This document shows, piece after piece, positions 30,694 to 32,186 of a stretch of 32,186 nt of DNA. The notes under the pieces are model-generated. The model searched no databases. It saw nothing but the letters and a program-made list of their open reading frames with translations, and had not been told where the DNA came from. The stretch comes from Dinochytrium kinnereticum (lineage: Eukaryota; Chytridiomycota; Chytridiomycetes; Chytridiales; Chytridiaceae): NCBI GenBank assembly GCA_027604005.1, contig JADGJT010000118.1:27083-59268 (forward strand), read 5' to 3'. Each line of letters begins with the position of its first letter. Position 1 is the first letter of the stretch. A program made the position numbers and the translations under genes.

Positions 30694-32186
30694 ATGAACA
30701 GAAATCCAAAAACCAACTACCCTATCTTAACGGCAGAGAATGCCAACGCAAACTTCGACTCCTGGAAGTAGACTATGTTTATCGCCATCAGAGCCCTACC
30801 CAGACCCACCGGCTACAACGAACCGGAATTCTGCCACCACCTTACGAAAACCATCCCTCAGCCGTCCATCACTACGATCAAGGGCACCGTCGCCACCGAA
30901 GCCTTGGCCAAGGCCAAAACCCCTGACCCGGGTGCAGTAGCGAACGAACGAGCCCAGATCCGAGAAGAAACGGACGCCCACATAGGATGGATCACTATCG
31001 AAGCTGCTATCACCCAGCTGATCTCATCCCACCTAGACGGCCGCCTCCTGATGGAGTTCAACCTCGGGATCAAAGACCTCAAACCCGTCAAGAATGGCTG
31101 GGACCGCATGATCGCTGCGACCCTTCGGGATGTCTCCACCCGCAGAGCCGAACTCACCCTTCTTCTTGAAAAATTTCGCCAAGGAGACAAGGAATCCAAC
31201 CTCGCTTGCGCCGACCGTATGTATGCCCTCTCCAACCTCTTCTCGGAGATCGGAGCCACCGACGGATGCGACGCAACTATAGCAGCTAAGCGTTTTCGCC
31301 AAGGCCTTACTCCCAGCAACGCTGCCTCGCACCTCGTCAGCTGGACAGCAGCCCCTAAAGTCTCTATCTCCGGTGTCGAGACCAACATAACGGATCATTT
31401 CCCCTCCCTCTACGCCGCCATCCAGAAGCAGGTGGTAGACATGCGTCTCAGCGCTATTCAGCGAGGCGACACCATCACCGACACCACCAGTATGGCGATG
31501 TTAGCTACCTCCTTCTTGGTTCGACCTAGCGCCCCCCCTCGCCAGACCACTCCCTCAGCCAAAGCGCCGGCGACCCTTCCCAAGACAGGCGCCTGCGGTG
31601 GATGCCTTCAACTCGACTGCCACTACCATAGTAAGTACGGCACCTGCCCTACCTGTCAAACGTGCCTATATCGAGGGCACACCGCACCCAACTGCATGCC
31701 TGCCAAGATCCTGGAAGCCAAGACTAAGAAACTTCCCCAAGGCTACAAGCGTGATCCTGCTGCTACCCCTCCCTCCTCCAAGCCGGCCACCTCCAACACC
31801 GCTATCCATCTCGACAACGTTGTTACCGTTCCTGCCCTATCAGCTCTCCATCTCTGTAATTCTTCTACCAAAACCAATAAAGATTACTTAATGGACCTGT
31901 ATTCATCTGCCCTTATTGCCCCTCTTCCTTCCCCATCCCCCTCCTCCTCTCCCATGGCCTACCTCGACTCCGGCTGCTCCTCCGCTCTTACCCCCCACGC
32001 TCATCTCCTCTCCGACATATACCCCGGCCAGCCCCATACCTTCAGTACAGCCGGAGGTACCACCTTAGCCGGCTCCGGCAGCTTCGGATGCATCAACGGC
32101 ATATCATCTAAAGACCCCTCGTTCTCCATCAAAGACATGGAAATAGTCCCTGACGCCGCCCACACCCTCCTCTCAGTCTTCCAACT
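30694..32186 (+). CDS. Ty1/copia-type Gag-Pol, cut by window end, one in-frame TAG
   Basis: The frame starting at ATG 30694 is open to the window end except for a TAG at 30769-30771 (codon 26). Gag shows the copia-type start (NANFDSWK before the stop, TMFIAIRAL after it) and a helical capsid-like part. A CCHC zinc knuckle, CQTCLYRGHTAPNC (near 31648-31695), follows a second Cys/His cluster (CGGCLQLDCHYH). Next comes an aspartic protease with AYLDSGCSSALTPHAHLL (near 31963-32016) and the family's DAAHTLLSV motif at the edge. Integrase, reverse transcriptase and RNase H would lie beyond the window. Codon use is GC-richer than in the adjacent host gene. If the stop is real, translation could begin at Met 30775, or the copy may be dead or rely on readthrough. 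Confidence 0.88.

Overview
The window looks like nuclear DNA of an early-diverging, chytrid-like fungus. Its genes are compact and closely packed. They are interrupted by many short GT-AG introns (about 35-190 nt), often with T-rich tracts and with AAG as well as YAG acceptors. Fungal-type proteins sit beside families more typical of animals and basal fungi (TTC36, a GT10 fucosyltransferase, HEATR3/Syo1). The assignment to chytrids is inference; no rRNA or other marker is present. All exon models were built by hand from open frames, splice signals and phase agreement.

Layout, left to right. Positions 1-1767 hold the 3' part of a HEATR3/Syo1 ribosomal-protein import adaptor. 1840-2653 is a TTC36-like TPR protein. 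2685-4170 is an equilibrative nucleoside transporter. 4391-7101 (-) is a CDK9/Bur1-type kinase. 7140-8118 is an F-box protein with a Cys-rich tail. 8281-10134 (-) is a GT10 fucosyltransferase-like enzyme. 10197-12058 is the ESCRT-I subunit Vps37. 12829-14758 is a monocarboxylate-type MFS transporter. 15225-16547 (-) is a conserved fungal membrane protein without a name. 17247-21546 (-) is a Ras guanine-nucleotide exchange factor that holds a 10-base assembly gap inside an intron. 22018-24169 is an MLKL-like helical-bundle/pseudokinase/Sel1 protein. 24564-30049 is a giant polytopic membrane protein. From about 30.4 kb to the window end lies the 5' part of a Ty1/copia-type LTR retrotransposon.

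The left two thirds are mostly housekeeping genes (ribosome-protein import, transcription kinase, ESCRT, transporters), several in tightly spaced divergent pairs: Bur1/F-box with 38 bp between start codons, and GT10/Vps37 with 62 bp. The right third is the unusual part. A RasGEF and an MLKL-like pseudokinase diverge from a 470-bp region carrying a (GGAT)n microsatellite. They are followed by an unrecognised protein of about 1,694 residues with roughly 28-31 membrane segments: a 7TM block with the charge bias expected of an N-out 7TM protein, a second 7-helix block, a glycosylation-rich ectodomain with a possible PA-like fold, many more helices, and a Ser-Pro-Gln repeat tail. A young-looking copia element with one in-frame stop near the start of gag lies just beyond it.

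The best candidates for undescribed biology are the MLKL-like pseudokinase gene and the giant membrane protein.
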